A DNA stretch of 64,000 bases from Actinomycetota bacterium (GTDB lineage Bacteria; Actinomycetota; Thermoleophilia; Gaiellales; Gaiellaceae). The stretch is from NCBI GenBank assembly GCA_003162055.1, contig PMNA01000013.1, positions 239,443 to 303,442 of the forward strand, in the 5' to 3' direction. The notes below the pieces were generated by a model. The model had not been told where the DNA came from. It saw nothing but the letters and a program-made list of their open reading frames with translations, and did not search any database. A program made the translations under genes and the position numbers. Positions 46,073 to 54,729 of the stretch are shown piece by piece. The first letter of the stretch is position 1, and each line of letters starts with the position of its first letter.

Positions 46073-46483
46073 ATGCATAGGCAACTCAGTGAGGTCGTCG
46101 GTCTACCTCTGAGGCCACAGGACGAGGCGGAATGCCGCCGCTGTGAAGTGCACTGCGACAAGGTCGTCTACCCCGGCGCCTGCGTCGCTCGCTCCTGTCC
46201 GTTCCTCTATGCCTACGAAGCCTTCGGGCACACCTACGTCGGCTGTATGCAGAAGATCTACGGAGTCGAGATCGACCTCGATCTACTGCGTCTTGCGGAG
46301 CAGGAGCGCAAGGGCTTCGGCGCGATCAAAGCCAAGCGCGAGCCGCTTCCGATGTGCCGGGCCGGAGTCGATCCCTGCTACGGGCACCGCGGTGACAGGC
46401 TCGGTTGCCGCAACCCGGAGTTTCACGAGCTGCCCGTGGGCGAGCCGACCTTTCGCGTGATCGCCCGCGTCCGCCAGACTTAG
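46073..46483 (+). CDS. Cysteine-rich conserved-looking protein of unknown function
   Basis: A 136-residue protein with nine cysteines: CRRCEVHC near residue 21, then CVARSCPFLYAYE, CMQK, CRAGVDPCYGH and CRN. The pattern suggests metal or Fe-S binding. It is preceded by no ribosome site but by a possible leaderless promoter. ATG 46073 is preferred to an upstream in-frame ATG because the Cys-rich core starts right after it. No family was recognised. It lies 67 bp before an M29 aminopeptidase gene. Confidence 0.65.
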   Translation: MHRQLSEVVGLPLRPQDEAECRRCEVHCDKVVYPGACVARSCPFLYAYEAFGHTYVGCMQKIYGVEIDLDLLRLAEQERKGFGAIKAKREPLPMCRAGVDPCYGHRGDRLGCRNPEFHELPVGEPTFRVIARVRQT

Positions 46484-46550
46484 GGCCATCTTCGCGAGGC
46501 GGCTGCGTTTATCGTCGCGACTAGATAGCCGTAGGTATATCGTTGCCGTC

Positions 46551-47768
46551 GTGAGTAACGTAGGCCGGCTCGAGAGATACGCCCAGCTTGCCGTCGAGGT
46601 GGGCGCCAACCTTCAGCCCGGTCAGTTCCTTTTCGTACAGGCCTATCCCGAGCAGGCAGGTCTGGCCCGGGCGATAGCGGCCCATGCCTACAAGGTCGGA
46701 GCGCGTTTCGTCGACGTCAACTACGGCGACCAGCGCGTACGTCGCTCCTTGATCGAGAGCGGTCGCGAGGAGATGCTTCCCTGGTCGCCGCCCTGGCTGG
46801 TCGAGCGGCTCGAGTATGCAACCGACCAGAAGGCGGCCAAGATCAACTTCTCAGGCGATCCCGAGCCCGGTCTCCTGGCCGATCTCGATCACAAGAGAGT
46901 CGCCGCCTCGCGGCAGACCGAGTTGATCGAGGCCTCGCTCAAGCAGCACGTCGAGGAACGGGTCGTCTGGTCGCTGATCGGCGTCCCGACCGAGGGCTGG
47001 GCCAAGGCCGTCTTCGGTGAGCCCGACATCGAGCGCCTCTGGCAGGCGGTCGAGCATGCGATCAGGCTTGACGAGCCCGATCCGGTGGCCGCCTGGCGCG
47101 AGCACATCGACCGGCTCTCGAAGCGGGCGAAAATCCTTAACGAGCGCCGCTTCGACGCGATTCACTTCCGCGGCCCGGGCACCGATCTGTCGGTCGGGCT
47201 ACTGCCGGATTCGTGCTGGCGCGCCGCCGAAAGCGAGACCTCCTTCGGGCAGAAGTTCATCCCCAACCTGCCGACCGAAGAGGTGTTTGCCACTCCCGAT
47301 CGGATGCGGGCCGAGGGCTTCGTTCGCTCGACCCGTCCGCTCTCGCTGGACGGATCCATCGCGCGCGATCTGGAACTGCGCCTGGAAGGAGGGCGCATCG
47401 TCGGCGTCTCGGCCTCCTCGGGCGCCGAGGCGGTGGAGGCTCAGATTGCGCTGGACGAGAACGCCTGCCGTCTGGGCGAAGTTTCGATCGTCGACAGCTC
47501 CTCGCGGGTCGGCGATCTCGACATCATCTTCTTCAACACGCTCTTCGACGAGAACGCGGCCTGCCATATCGCCTACGGGCGCGGCTACCCGGCGGGCATC
47601 GAAGGCGGCCCGGGGTTGTCGCCCGAGCAGCTCCTTCAGCGCGGGGTCAACGCCTCGGTGGTGCACACCGACCTGATGGTCGGCGGCCCCGAGGTGGATG
47701 TGGACGGCGTCACAAAGGACGGCGAGGCGGTGCCGATCCTGCGCGACAACACCTGGGTGCTCGCTTAG
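46551..47768 (+). CDS. M29-family aminopeptidase
   Basis: A 405-residue metallo-aminopeptidase of the thermophilic M29 family. It starts GTG (RLERYAQLAVEVGANLQPGQ). The FRGPGTDLSVGL segment, NLPTEEVFATPD (metal-binding Glu) and the C-terminal LDENAACHIAYG and HTDLMVGG hold the conserved Glu/His/Asp ligands of the two-metal site. It releases N-terminal residues in the cytoplasm. A paralogue lies at 49.3 kb on the same strand. Confidence 0.93.
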   Translation: MSNVGRLERYAQLAVEVGANLQPGQFLFVQAYPEQAGLARAIAAHAYKVGARFVDVNYGDQRVRRSLIESGREEMLPWSPPWLVERLEYATDQKAAKINFSGDPEPGLLADLDHKRVAASRQTELIEASLKQHVEERVVWSLIGVPTEGWAKAVFGEPDIERLWQAVEHAIRLDEPDPVAAWREHIDRLSKRAKILNERRFDAIHFRGPGTDLSVGLLPDSCWRAAESETSFGQKFIPNLPTEEVFATPDRMRAEGFVRSTRPLSLDGSIARDLELRLEGGRIVGVSASSGAEAVEAQIALDENACRLGEVSIVDSSSRVGDLDIIFFNTLFDENAACHIAYGRGYPAGIEGGPGLSPEQLLQRGVNASVVHTDLMVGGPEVDVDGVTKDGEAVPILRDNTWVLA

Positions 47769-47797
47769 CGGTACTTCTCTATTCGCCCGCCGCCAAA

Positions 47798-47842
47798 GCC
47801 GCCCGCCCGCGGGGTGGTTCCAAACTACCGGCCCGAGGCGGC
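47798..47842. terminator. Nested hairpin between convergent genes
   Basis: GCCGCC (47798-47803) pairs with GGCGGC (47837-47842), and within it GGTGGTT pairs with AACTACC, allowing one G-T pair. It lies between the M29 gene and the convergent glycosyltransferase gene, where a bidirectional terminator is expected. There is no clear T-run. Confidence 0.45.
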
Positions 47843-47905
47843 ATAAAGCACTACTCACTGAGCCGATTTTGCGTCTATACAGAGACCGTCGAGGTAAGAG
47901 CGCTC

Positions 47906-48964
47906 TCAGCCGAGCAGCGACTTGTAGATATCGAGGTGGCTCGTGGCAGCCGCGTCCCAGGTGAGCGTCTCGCGCGCGGTCAGGGCGCCGGCGCGGGCGC
48001 GGGCGAGCGCCCCGGTGTCGTCGAGCAGCGTGCGCACAGCCTCGGTCATCGCCTCGATGTCGCCGGGCGGAACGACAGCGCCGGCTCCGAAGCGGCGCAC
48101 CGGCTCGGCCAGGCCGCCGACGTCGTAGGTAACCACGGGCACCCCGGCGCCGAGCGAGCGTAGTAGCGCACCCGACTGGTCGATACCGGGACGGTAGGGG
48201 AACAGCGAAAGTGTCGATTCGCCCAGGGCTTGGTCGACCTCGGCGTCGGAGAGGTAGCCGAGGCGCCACTCGGCGATCTCGCCGGCCTGTGCGCGGTAGG
48301 GCTCGACCGGCTCCATCTCGTCGCCGGCCACGAGCAGGCGTGCGTCGCCAAGCCTCTTCGCCACCTTGATCGCGTCGCCCAGGCCCTTGTACGAGCGGAT
48401 CAAGCCGAGGCAGAGCAGCGTGTGCCCATCGTCGCTGCGAGGCGGATCGCTGCGGATGATCGGGTGGGGGACGATGTGCAGCCGCTCGCGTGGGACGCCC
48501 AGCTCGATCAGCGTCCTTCGGCCGCGGTCGGAGTGCACGATAACGGCGTCGAAGCGGCTGAGCAGCTTGGGCCAGAGCTTGCGCTTGCCCATCTTCCGCC
48601 GCGGCACGAGATTGTGAGCAGTGAAGACGAGCGGCGTCCGCCGCGGCAAAAGGAAGCGATCGAGCTCGGGTAGGCCCAGCCACTGCAGGTGTAAGACGTC
48701 GGGGCGGCGACGGCGGAGGCTTGCCATTCCGAGCGGGTGCTCGCAGAGCTTGAGCGGCAGGCGCAGGCGCGAGCGCCTGAACAGGCGCGAGCTGAGGGGA
48801 TAGAAGAGCTCGCTGCGCGTGTAACCCTCGGGCTCGGGCGCCATCCCGAAGCGGAAGCGGGAAGTGACCAGCTCGACCTCGGCGCCGGCGCGGGCCAGCG
48901 CGGCGGCCAGCTCGTGATCGTAGGGCGGCGTGAATGCGGACGGGTCGGCGATGACAATGCGCAC
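47906..48964 (-). CDS. GT4-family glycosyltransferase
   Basis: A 352-residue GT-B glycosyltransferase. The N-terminal acceptor domain (SAFTPPYDHELAAALARAG) is followed by HLQWLGLPELDRF, VIVHSDRGRRTL, and the nucleotide-sugar domain LCLGLIRSYKGLGDAI with the GT4 signature near LFPYRPGIDQSGALLRSLG. Substrates are unknown. GTG start. Its leader contains a strong G-quadruplex motif on the coding strand and one copy of the intergenic repeat. Confidence 0.88.
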   Translation of the reverse strand: MRIVIADPSAFTPPYDHELAAALARAGAEVELVTSRFRFGMAPEPEGYTRSELFYPLSSRLFRRSRLRLPLKLCEHPLGMASLRRRRPDVLHLQWLGLPELDRFLLPRRTPLVFTAHNLVPRRKMGKRKLWPKLLSRFDAVIVHSDRGRRTLIELGVPRERLHIVPHPIIRSDPPRSDDGHTLLCLGLIRSYKGLGDAIKVAKRLGDARLLVAGDEMEPVEPYRAQAGEIAEWRLGYLSDAEVDQALGESTLSLFPYRPGIDQSGALLRSLGAGVPVVTYDVGGLAEPVRRFGAGAVVPPGDIEAMTEAVRTLLDDTGALARARAGALTARETLTWDAAATSHLDIYKSLLG

Positions 48965-49049
48965 GCCGAAAGCCTAGAGCGCGGAGCGGAGCGATGAGCC
49001 TTCGACTTGGTACGAACTTCTGGTCTTCCAGGGTTCGGGCGCCTCTTTG

Positions 49050-49074
49050 CCCACCCACCACCCCCCACCCACCC
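49050..49074 (-). promoter_or_regulatory. G-quadruplex motif in the glycosyltransferase leader
   Basis: On the minus strand five G-runs of three or more (GGGTGGGTGGGGGG, then TGGTGGGTGGG) with 1-4 nt loops lie about 85 nt upstream of the GTG at 48964. They are in the sense of the glycosyltransferase mRNA if the promoter is further upstream. Short loops predict a stable quadruplex in DNA or RNA. Function is inferred from position only. Confidence 0.55.
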
Positions 49075-49089
49075 ACAGGGTAGAAGGAC

Positions 49090-49148
49090 GATAGCGAGGA
49101 AAGGGGAGAGGAGATAGCGCATCGCGAAACCGGACGATCCGTGACACA
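49090..49148 (-). repeat. Intergenic repeat copy A
   Basis: A 24-bp block at 49125-49148 is the exact reverse complement of 52086-52109. A second shared block of 14 bp (CTATCTCCTCTCCC on the minus strand) follows at 49104-49117. The outermost block GATAGCGAGGAAAG (plus strand 49090-49103) appears in copy C at 52131-52144 in the same plus-strand orientation, so it is inverted relative to the rest of the repeat. Confidence 0.75.
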
Positions 49149-49294
49149 ACCGTCGCGTGAAACCCGCTGTTGGCAACTCGAGGGAGAGGACACTCGCCCA
49201 GCGCGGCAGGCCTTTTCTAGAACCACCGTTAGGGATCGCGGCGCTGCGCCGCTGGGTCAACGTAATGGGCTGGCCCCGCTGTCATGATGGGATC

Positions 49295-50485
49295 GTGAAT
49301 CAGCTGAAGCAACTCGCCGAACTGGCGGTGGTGGTGGGCGCGAACGTCCAGCCGGGGCAGGTGGTGAGGATCACGAGCGAGGTTGGTCAGCAGGAGATGG
49401 TGCGTGCCGTCGCGGAGGCGGCATACCTCCACGGTGCGCGATTCGTCGATCTCGATTTGACCGATCCCTTCGTCGAACGCATGCGCGTCCTTCATGCCTC
49501 AGCCGAAGCGCTTGAATACGGGCCGCGCTGGCCGGACACGCGTCTCCGCGAGCTCGATGAGGAGCATGGCGCCAGCATCAAGATCACCGGGCCGACTGCG
49601 CCGGGACTCTTTGCCGACCTGGATCCTGTTCGTGTCAGTAAGGCGCAGAGGCCGCTGAGCCGCGTTTGGAGGGAGGTCGAGTATCGAGTGAACAACACGG
49701 TTGTCCCGGGCCCGACGATCCCGTGGGCGCAGTGGCTCCGACCGGAGCTGCCAGCAGATGAGGCGTTCGAGGCGTTGTGGGCAGATGTTGCCATTGCCTG
49801 CCGCCTCCACGACCCTGACCCCGTGGCGGCTTGGCGCGAGCGGTTCGCGAAGCTTCGACGCCGCGCAGAGGCTCTGACGAAGCTCGGTCTCGATGCGCTC
49901 CGCTTGCATGGTCCGGGCACGGATCTGCTCGTCGGCTTGCCACCGAGCGCCCGGTGGGATCATCCGGGCGCCATCAATCATCGTGGCGTGTGGCACGCGT
50001 GGAACCTCCCGTCAGAGGAGGTCTACACCGTCCCGGATCGCAATCGCGTTAACGGAGACGTGCGACTAACACGGCCCGTGAATGTGGGCGGGCGTCTCAT
50101 CGACGACGTGTCGATGCGATTCGAAAGCGGTCACGTCGTGAGTATCTCGGGCGGCGAGGGCATCGAAGCCCTACGGGAGTTCGTGCAGCGAGACGACGGG
50201 ACCGAGCGCCTGGGCGAGGTCGCCCTGGTGGATCGCGAAAGCGCCGTCGCCAAGGCCGCGCAGACCTTCGGCGTCATCCTGCTCGACGAGAACGCGGCCA
50301 GCCATGTTGCGCTTGGCTTCGGATTTCCCGAGCTCACGGCGGAGGAGGATCGACAACTCGTCAACGACAGCGGCGATCACCTCGACGTAATGGTTGGCTC
50401 AGACGAGCTCGAGATCATCGGCCTGCGCGCGGATGGCGAAGAACATGCGCTACTTCGGGGTGGCGAATGGATGCTTTCAACTTGA
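49295..50485 (+). CDS. M29-family aminopeptidase, second copy
   Basis: A 396-residue paralogue of the gene at 46.6 kb. It aligns end to end: QLAELAVVVGANVQPGQVV, HGPGTDLLVGLPP, NLPSEEVYTVPD, LDENAASHVALG and a C-terminal MVGSDELEI, with the same metal ligands except that HTDLMVGG is replaced by HLDVMVGS. GTG 49295 gives an N-terminus equal to that of the paralogue; ATG 49265 is possible. It lies between inverted copies A and C of the intergenic repeat. Confidence 0.88.
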   Translation: MNQLKQLAELAVVVGANVQPGQVVRITSEVGQQEMVRAVAEAAYLHGARFVDLDLTDPFVERMRVLHASAEALEYGPRWPDTRLRELDEEHGASIKITGPTAPGLFADLDPVRVSKAQRPLSRVWREVEYRVNNTVVPGPTIPWAQWLRPELPADEAFEALWADVAIACRLHDPDPVAAWRERFAKLRRRAEALTKLGLDALRLHGPGTDLLVGLPPSARWDHPGAINHRGVWHAWNLPSEEVYTVPDRNRVNGDVRLTRPVNVGGRLIDDVSMRFESGHVVSISGGEGIEALREFVQRDDGTERLGEVALVDRESAVAKAAQTFGVILLDENAASHVALGFGFPELTAEEDRQLVNDSGDHLDVMVGSDELEIIGLRADGEEHALLRGGEWMLST

Positions 50486-50848
50486 TGGCACGCGTCATCG
50501 CGACGACTAGATGCAGTCGCTTCGAGACGCGAAAGCGCCCGCTTGACCATCAGGTGTGACGTTCAGCCGTCAGGCATCCACACTCAAGTCCACACCCCCC
50601 TAGCATGGTTTACGTCCGCTGGAACTGTTTATCGATCCCACCCAAGCCGGGCATCGTGCTCGACCAGATCAAGCTACATTCCTGAACACTCGCCCACGTC
50701 AGGCTCTTCACCCGCGGGACGAAGGGATCAGATCGCCTGGGAGCAGCGAGAACATCACCGAGTCCCGGCGCCGATCGTCCGGCTTCGGGAGGCCCTATCT
50801 CGGCGCCTAGCGCTTGACTCGGCCGCGGTGATCAGCAGAGCCCGCAAA
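50486..50848. other. Gene-free interval holding repeat copy B
   Basis: These 363 bp lie between the M29 gene and the 3' end of the broken beta-lactamase-like gene. Long frames cross it, but none resembles a protein. Apart from the repeat at 50773-50801 I saw no regulatory element. Confidence 0.5.
50773..50801 (+). repeat. Intergenic repeat copy B (partial)
   Basis: These 29 bp match 52095-52123 of copy C with one mismatch (TCCGGCTTCGGG against TCCGGTTTCGGG). This copy is flanked on both sides by GGCGCC. It lacks the 5' TGTGTCACG part and the GATAGCGAGG block. Confidence 0.7.
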
Positions 50849-51937
50849 TCAAAAGGACGAGCAGAACAAGGGACGCGAATCAGCCTCGCGCCAGAAGGGC
50901 TTAAAGCCCGGGAAAGTACGTACGCGCACGGCGGCGATCACGACCCGTGCACGCTTGATGCTGACGCTCGCGCTTGTCGCCCAGTTGCGAAAGCCTCCCG
51001 AGTGCCCCCAAAAGCGGCCGCAGGGAGCATCGGTGGCGAAGATGCCAAGCCCGTCTCCAACGTAAGCGTTGCTGAACGTGGTAAAGCCACCACTACCAAC
51101 GCCATCCGGGTCCGTCTGCTCCATCCGGGCGAGCATTGGCCGGGAGAGCAGGCGGCCCGAGAGGAGAGCCGAATAGAAGCGAGCAACGTCCCTGACGTCG
51201 GAAACGATCGCGCCGGCGGCCGAGGTGACTCTTTCAATCGGTTGCGCCGTGGCGAGCGAGGTCGCGTGTAGAGCGAGCGGCTTCAGGATGCGCGAGGCGA
51301 GCTCCTCGGAATAGGTGTGTCCTGTCACCTTCTCGATGATGAGGCCGAGCGCGACGTAGTTCGTGTTCGAGTATTCCTATTGCATGCCCGGCTCGAAGGC
51401 GAGTGGCTTCGAGCCGACAAGGCGAAGAGCGTCGATCGGTCTCAACGAGAGCGACGCTGCAAGGGCCGAATTGACGGCCTTGAGCGAGGGGTCGCGGAGC
51501 CCCGAGCGGTGCTGGAGCAGCTCGCGGATCGTGATTGCGTTTCCGTAGCGAACGACACCAGGCAGGTAGTGCCCGAGCGTCCCGTCGAGCCGGAGCTTCT
51601 TCTCCTGCACCAGCTGGAGCACGATCGTAGCCGTGAAGCTCTTGGTAACGCTGCCGATCGGGAAGCGCTCGTCTACGCTCTGGCGCGGACTCCCTCCAGC
51701 CGCGGCGATAGTGTGCCCGTGGTCTGAGACGAAGACGATCGCGCGCTCGACGCCGGGCTGCATGATCTGCCTGGCGTACGCCCTCAGCCAGGACGGGGCC
51801 GAGGGCGAGGCCCAAACGGACGCTCTGGACGAAGCGCTCGACCGGGTAGGAACAGGGGACTTGCTTCCACATCCAGCCAGCGCGAGCACCCCGAGCAGGG
51901 CGACGACGGCGCGGGCCAACTGTGACCGTGCGGGCAT
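50849..51937 (-). pseudogene. Class C beta-lactamase-like serine hydrolase lipoprotein, amber codon in frame
   Basis: The gene encodes a lipoprotein (signal peptide, lipobox LALAGC, Cys23) of the beta-lactamase/esterase class C family. SxxK is SVTK (Ser96, Lys99), YxN is YSN, and the third motif is HSGG (GHSGGFRNWA). A TAG at 51379-51377 (codon 187) interrupts the frame in FEPGMQ-stop-EYSNTNYVALG. Relatives usually have an aromatic residue there, so a single TGG-to-TAG change is the simplest cause. Both sides remain in the same frame and look intact. Recent decay, a sequencing error, or readthrough are all possible. If functional it would act outside the membrane on D-Ala peptides, esters or beta-lactams. 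Confidence 0.85.
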
Positions 51938-52085
51938 ACTCGGGATAATCTCATCCTGGAGCGAGCCGCGCTCTATCGTCTTCTCGCTCGCCCCGTGGGG
52001 GCAACCTGGTAGCCCACGCGCCGCAAGGCAGGGCTCTGTTTTTTCAGGGGAGACTCGACCGCGAGAGCGGAGATTGAGAACCGTG

Positions 52086-52144
52086 TGTGTCACGGATCGT
52101 CCGGTTTCGGGAGGCCCTATCTCCTCTCCCGATAGCGAGGAAAG
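52086..52144 (+). repeat. Intergenic repeat copy C
   Basis: Contains the 24-bp block (52086-52109) that is inverted in copy A, the 29-bp block (52095-52123) shared with copy B, and then CTATCTCCTCTCCCGATAG, in which CTATC and GATAG can pair around a 9-nt loop. It lies between the broken beta-lactamase-like gene and the EEP hydrolase gene in a 308-bp gap with no other recognisable element. Confidence 0.75.
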
Positions 52145-52245
52145 GCGCTCAGGTATGTGGCAGCTTCGTGCCGATTTAGCGCATCGCGTTTACTTAAGGC
52201 GCCCGAGCACGCCGCAGCGGCAGGTCGCTCTCGTAAACTCGCCCT

Positions 52246-52950
52246 GTGAGCCTGCTCATACGCTCCTGGAACCTCCACCACGGCATGACCTCGCCGAACA
52301 ACCGGCACAACTACCTCGAGCAGGAGATACGCCTGATCTCGTCCGACCACCCCGACGTCGTCTGCCTGCAGGAGCTTCCGCTCTGGGGTCGGCGCCATCT
52401 CGAGGGCTGGAGCGAGATGAAACTGATCTGGAACAGCGCACGCCGGATCTGGTTTCCGCCCCGTTTCGGTGGCTGGATCACCCGGCTCAACCAGGGCTTC
52501 TTCCGCTCGGCTTTCTCCGGCCAGGCCAACGCGATCCTGCTCGACCGGCGCCTGCAACCGCTCGAGCAGCGCTGGACGGTGATCAGCCGCGGCCGGCGCG
52601 AGCGCCGTACCTGTCAGGCCGTGCGCCTGCAGGGGATGGTGATCGCCAATCTGCACGCCTCCGGCGTGGCCGATCATCCGGAAGTAGGTGCCGCCGAGGC
52701 GTTGCGTGCGCTCGCGTTTGCCGAATCGCTCGTCCAGCCCGGCGACGCGCTTGTCTTCGCCGGCGACTTCAATCTATTCGCGAGGAATCTCCCCAAGCTG
52801 CCCGACTTCTCGCCGCCGGGCCCGGGCATCGATCACATTTTCGTTCGCGGCGCCAAAGCGGGCGCGCTCGACGTCTGGCCCGAGGCGCATCGGACAATCA
52901 CGGCGGGCGTCCTTTCAGATCACGCTCCGGTCGAGCTCAGGGTTGGGTAG
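52246..52950 (+). CDS. Endonuclease/exonuclease/phosphatase (EEP) family hydrolase
   Basis: A 234-residue metal-dependent phosphodiesterase fold. SWNLHHG near the start (Asn), DVVCLQELP (metal Glu), ANLHASG, FAGDFNLFA (catalytic Asp and Asn) and SDHAPVEL (catalytic Asp-His) follow in the usual order. Substrate is unknown: nucleic acid, phospholipid or inositol phosphates. GTG start. It is 20 bp upstream of a class V aminotransferase gene. Confidence 0.88.
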   Translation: MSLLIRSWNLHHGMTSPNNRHNYLEQEIRLISSDHPDVVCLQELPLWGRRHLEGWSEMKLIWNSARRIWFPPRFGGWITRLNQGFFRSAFSGQANAILLDRRLQPLEQRWTVISRGRRERRTCQAVRLQGMVIANLHASGVADHPEVGAAEALRALAFAESLVQPGDALVFAGDFNLFARNLPKLPDFSPPGPGIDHIFVRGAKAGALDVWPEAHRTITAGVLSDHAPVELRVG

Positions 52951-52970
52951 CGGCGGCTATCTTCCAGAAG

Positions 52971-54035
52971 ATGGACTTCGCCCAAGCCCGTGCCCAGTTC
53001 CCGGTTCTCGAGCGTTTCGCGTACCTGAACGCCGGAACCTTCGGTCCGCTCAGTCGCGTGACGGTCGAGGCGATGGAGGAACGGCAGCGGCGTGATCTCG
53101 AGCTCGGGCGCTCGGGGCCCGACTTCTTCGGCGAGGTCATCGACCTGCGCGAAAGGCTGCGGGCGAAGATCGCTGCGTTGGTTAGCGCCGAGGCGGCCCA
53201 GGTCGCCCTCACCTGCTCGACCACCGACGGCTGCAACATCGTTCTGGCCGGGCTCGATCTCTCGCCCGAGGACGAGGTCGTGACCACGAGCGACGAGCAC
53301 TTCGGCCTGCTCGGGCCGCTTCATGCCTCCGGCGCCCGCATCGTCGTCGTGGGCCCGGAGCCCGAGGCGATCCTGGCCGCCGTCACGCCGCGCACGAAGC
53401 TGCTTGCGCTCTCGCAGGTGCTCTGGACGGACGGGCGCGTTCTACCGGTCGCCGAGTTGCGCGAGCGAAGCGGGCTGCCTGTGCTGGTTGACGGCGCTCA
53501 GGCAGTAGGCGCGATTCCCGCCTCGGCCGCGGGGGTGGATTTCCTCACCGTCTCGGCGCAGAAGTGGCTCTGCGGGCCGGACACGATCGGCGCACTCGTC
53601 GTGCGCGACCCCGAGCGCCTCCGCGTTGCCCAGCCCAGCTACTACGCCCAGAAGAGCTTCCAAGCCAACGGCGCGTTCGAGCCTCGTCCCGGTGCACCAC
53701 GCTTCGACTCGCAGTGGATCGCGCCGGCTTCGCTCGCTGGTCTCTTTGCAGCCTTGGACGCGCGGCCGGAGTGGGCTTTCGAGCGCGCCGCGGAGATGAG
53801 CGGGCAGTGCCGCTCGGCGCTGGCCGAGCGGTTCGAGGTCGTCTCTCCTTCCGGGCAGGGGACGCTCGTCAGCTGGCGGGCGCAGGGCGATCCGAGCGAG
53901 ACGGTCAGGCGCCTGTTCGGGCGCGGCGTCGTCGTCCGCGACATCCCGGGCCGGAATCTGATCCGCGCTTCCTGCGGCTGGTGGACTAGCGAGGAAGACA
54001 TCGAGCAGTTGCTCGAAGCGCTCGACGGGAATTGA
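52971..54035 (+). CDS. Class V aminotransferase (cysteine desulfurase/isopenicillin epimerase-like)
   Basis: A 354-residue PLP enzyme. It begins FPVLERFAYLNAGTFGPLS, typical of the isopenicillin-N-epimerase-like branch; CSTTDGCNIVLAGL holds the phosphate-binding loop, LVDGAQAVGAIP the cofactor Asp/Gln, and TVSAQKWLCGP the PLP lysine. It could act as an amino acid epimerase, lyase or desulfurase. ATG 52971 selected inside a much longer open frame whose upstream part is spurious. Its stop abuts the convergent HD gene. Confidence 0.9.
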   Translation: MDFAQARAQFPVLERFAYLNAGTFGPLSRVTVEAMEERQRRDLELGRSGPDFFGEVIDLRERLRAKIAALVSAEAAQVALTCSTTDGCNIVLAGLDLSPEDEVVTTSDEHFGLLGPLHASGARIVVVGPEPEAILAAVTPRTKLLALSQVLWTDGRVLPVAELRERSGLPVLVDGAQAVGAIPASAAGVDFLTVSAQKWLCGPDTIGALVVRDPERLRVAQPSYYAQKSFQANGAFEPRPGAPRFDSQWIAPASLAGLFAALDARPEWAFERAAEMSGQCRSALAERFEVVSPSGQGTLVSWRAQGDPSETVRRLFGRGVVVRDIPGRNLIRASCGWWTSEEDIEQLLEALDGN

Positions 54036-54629
54036 TCAGGCGCGCTGGGAGTCGCCCGCGGTGCGCAGCCCAAGCTCGGAGGCGATCGGCCTGAGCGCGG
54101 CGATGACAAACGCGATGTGCTCGTCGAGATCGACGCCCAGCTCGTCGGCGCCCTGGTAGACCTCGTCGCGGTTGACACCGGCCGCGAAGGAGGGCTGCTT
54201 GAGCTTCTTTCGCACCGACTTGGGCTCGAGCGTGTCGATACCGTCCGGGCGCACCAGTCCGCAGGCGTGGATGAAGCCGGCCAGCTCGTCGCAGGCGAAG
54301 ACCGTCTTTTGCAGCAGCGTCTCGCGCGGGACGCCGGTGTGACTGGCGTGGGAGAGAATCGCCAGGACGACCACCTCGGGGTAGCCCTGCTCGCGCAGGA
54401 TCGGGGCACCGGCCTGCGGATGCTCGTCGAGCGTTGGGTGGATCTCGTAGTCGAAGTCGTGCAGGAGCCCGGCGACGCCCCAGAGTTCCTCGTCCTCGTC
54501 GAACTTGTGCGCGTAGGCCCTGACCGCCGCCTCGACCGCGAGCGCGTGCCGTCGCAGCGCCTCGCTCTTGGTGTACTCGGTGAGTGTCGCCCAGGCCTGC
54601 TCGCGTGTCGGTGCCATCGTCGGCAGCAT
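54036..54629 (-). CDS. HD-domain hydrolase
   Basis: A 197-residue HD protein: RRHALAVEAAVRAYA gives the first His, GLLHDFDYE the HD pair, and HPTLDEHPQAGAP and ILSHASHTG later ligands. Conserved proteins of this shape are often annotated as predicted metal-dependent phosphohydrolases. Starts at ATG 54629 or ATG 54617. It is divergent from murA, with about 100 bp between starts. Confidence 0.85.
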   Translation of the reverse strand: MLPTMAPTREQAWATLTEYTKSEALRRHALAVEAAVRAYAHKFDEDEELWGVAGLLHDFDYEIHPTLDEHPQAGAPILREQGYPEVVVLAILSHASHTGVPRETLLQKTVFACDELAGFIHACGLVRPDGIDTLEPKSVRKKLKQPSFAAGVNRDEVYQGADELGVDLDEHIAFVIAALRPIASELGLRTAGDSQRA

Positions 54630-54729
54630 AACGCGCTCCGCCCGCGCCCTGGTCGTTTCAGACCGCGGCTACGGCTGGCGTGCTCGCTAGGATGAACCGA
54701 GCTCGCCCTTGGCGGCGGGCTCCGAGACC

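Noticed and set aside
47199..49226. A 675-codon open frame on the minus strand
   Set aside because: It crosses the M29 and glycosyltransferase genes in another frame; the translation is Arg/Ala-rich, as expected for antisense of high-GC genes, with no domain.
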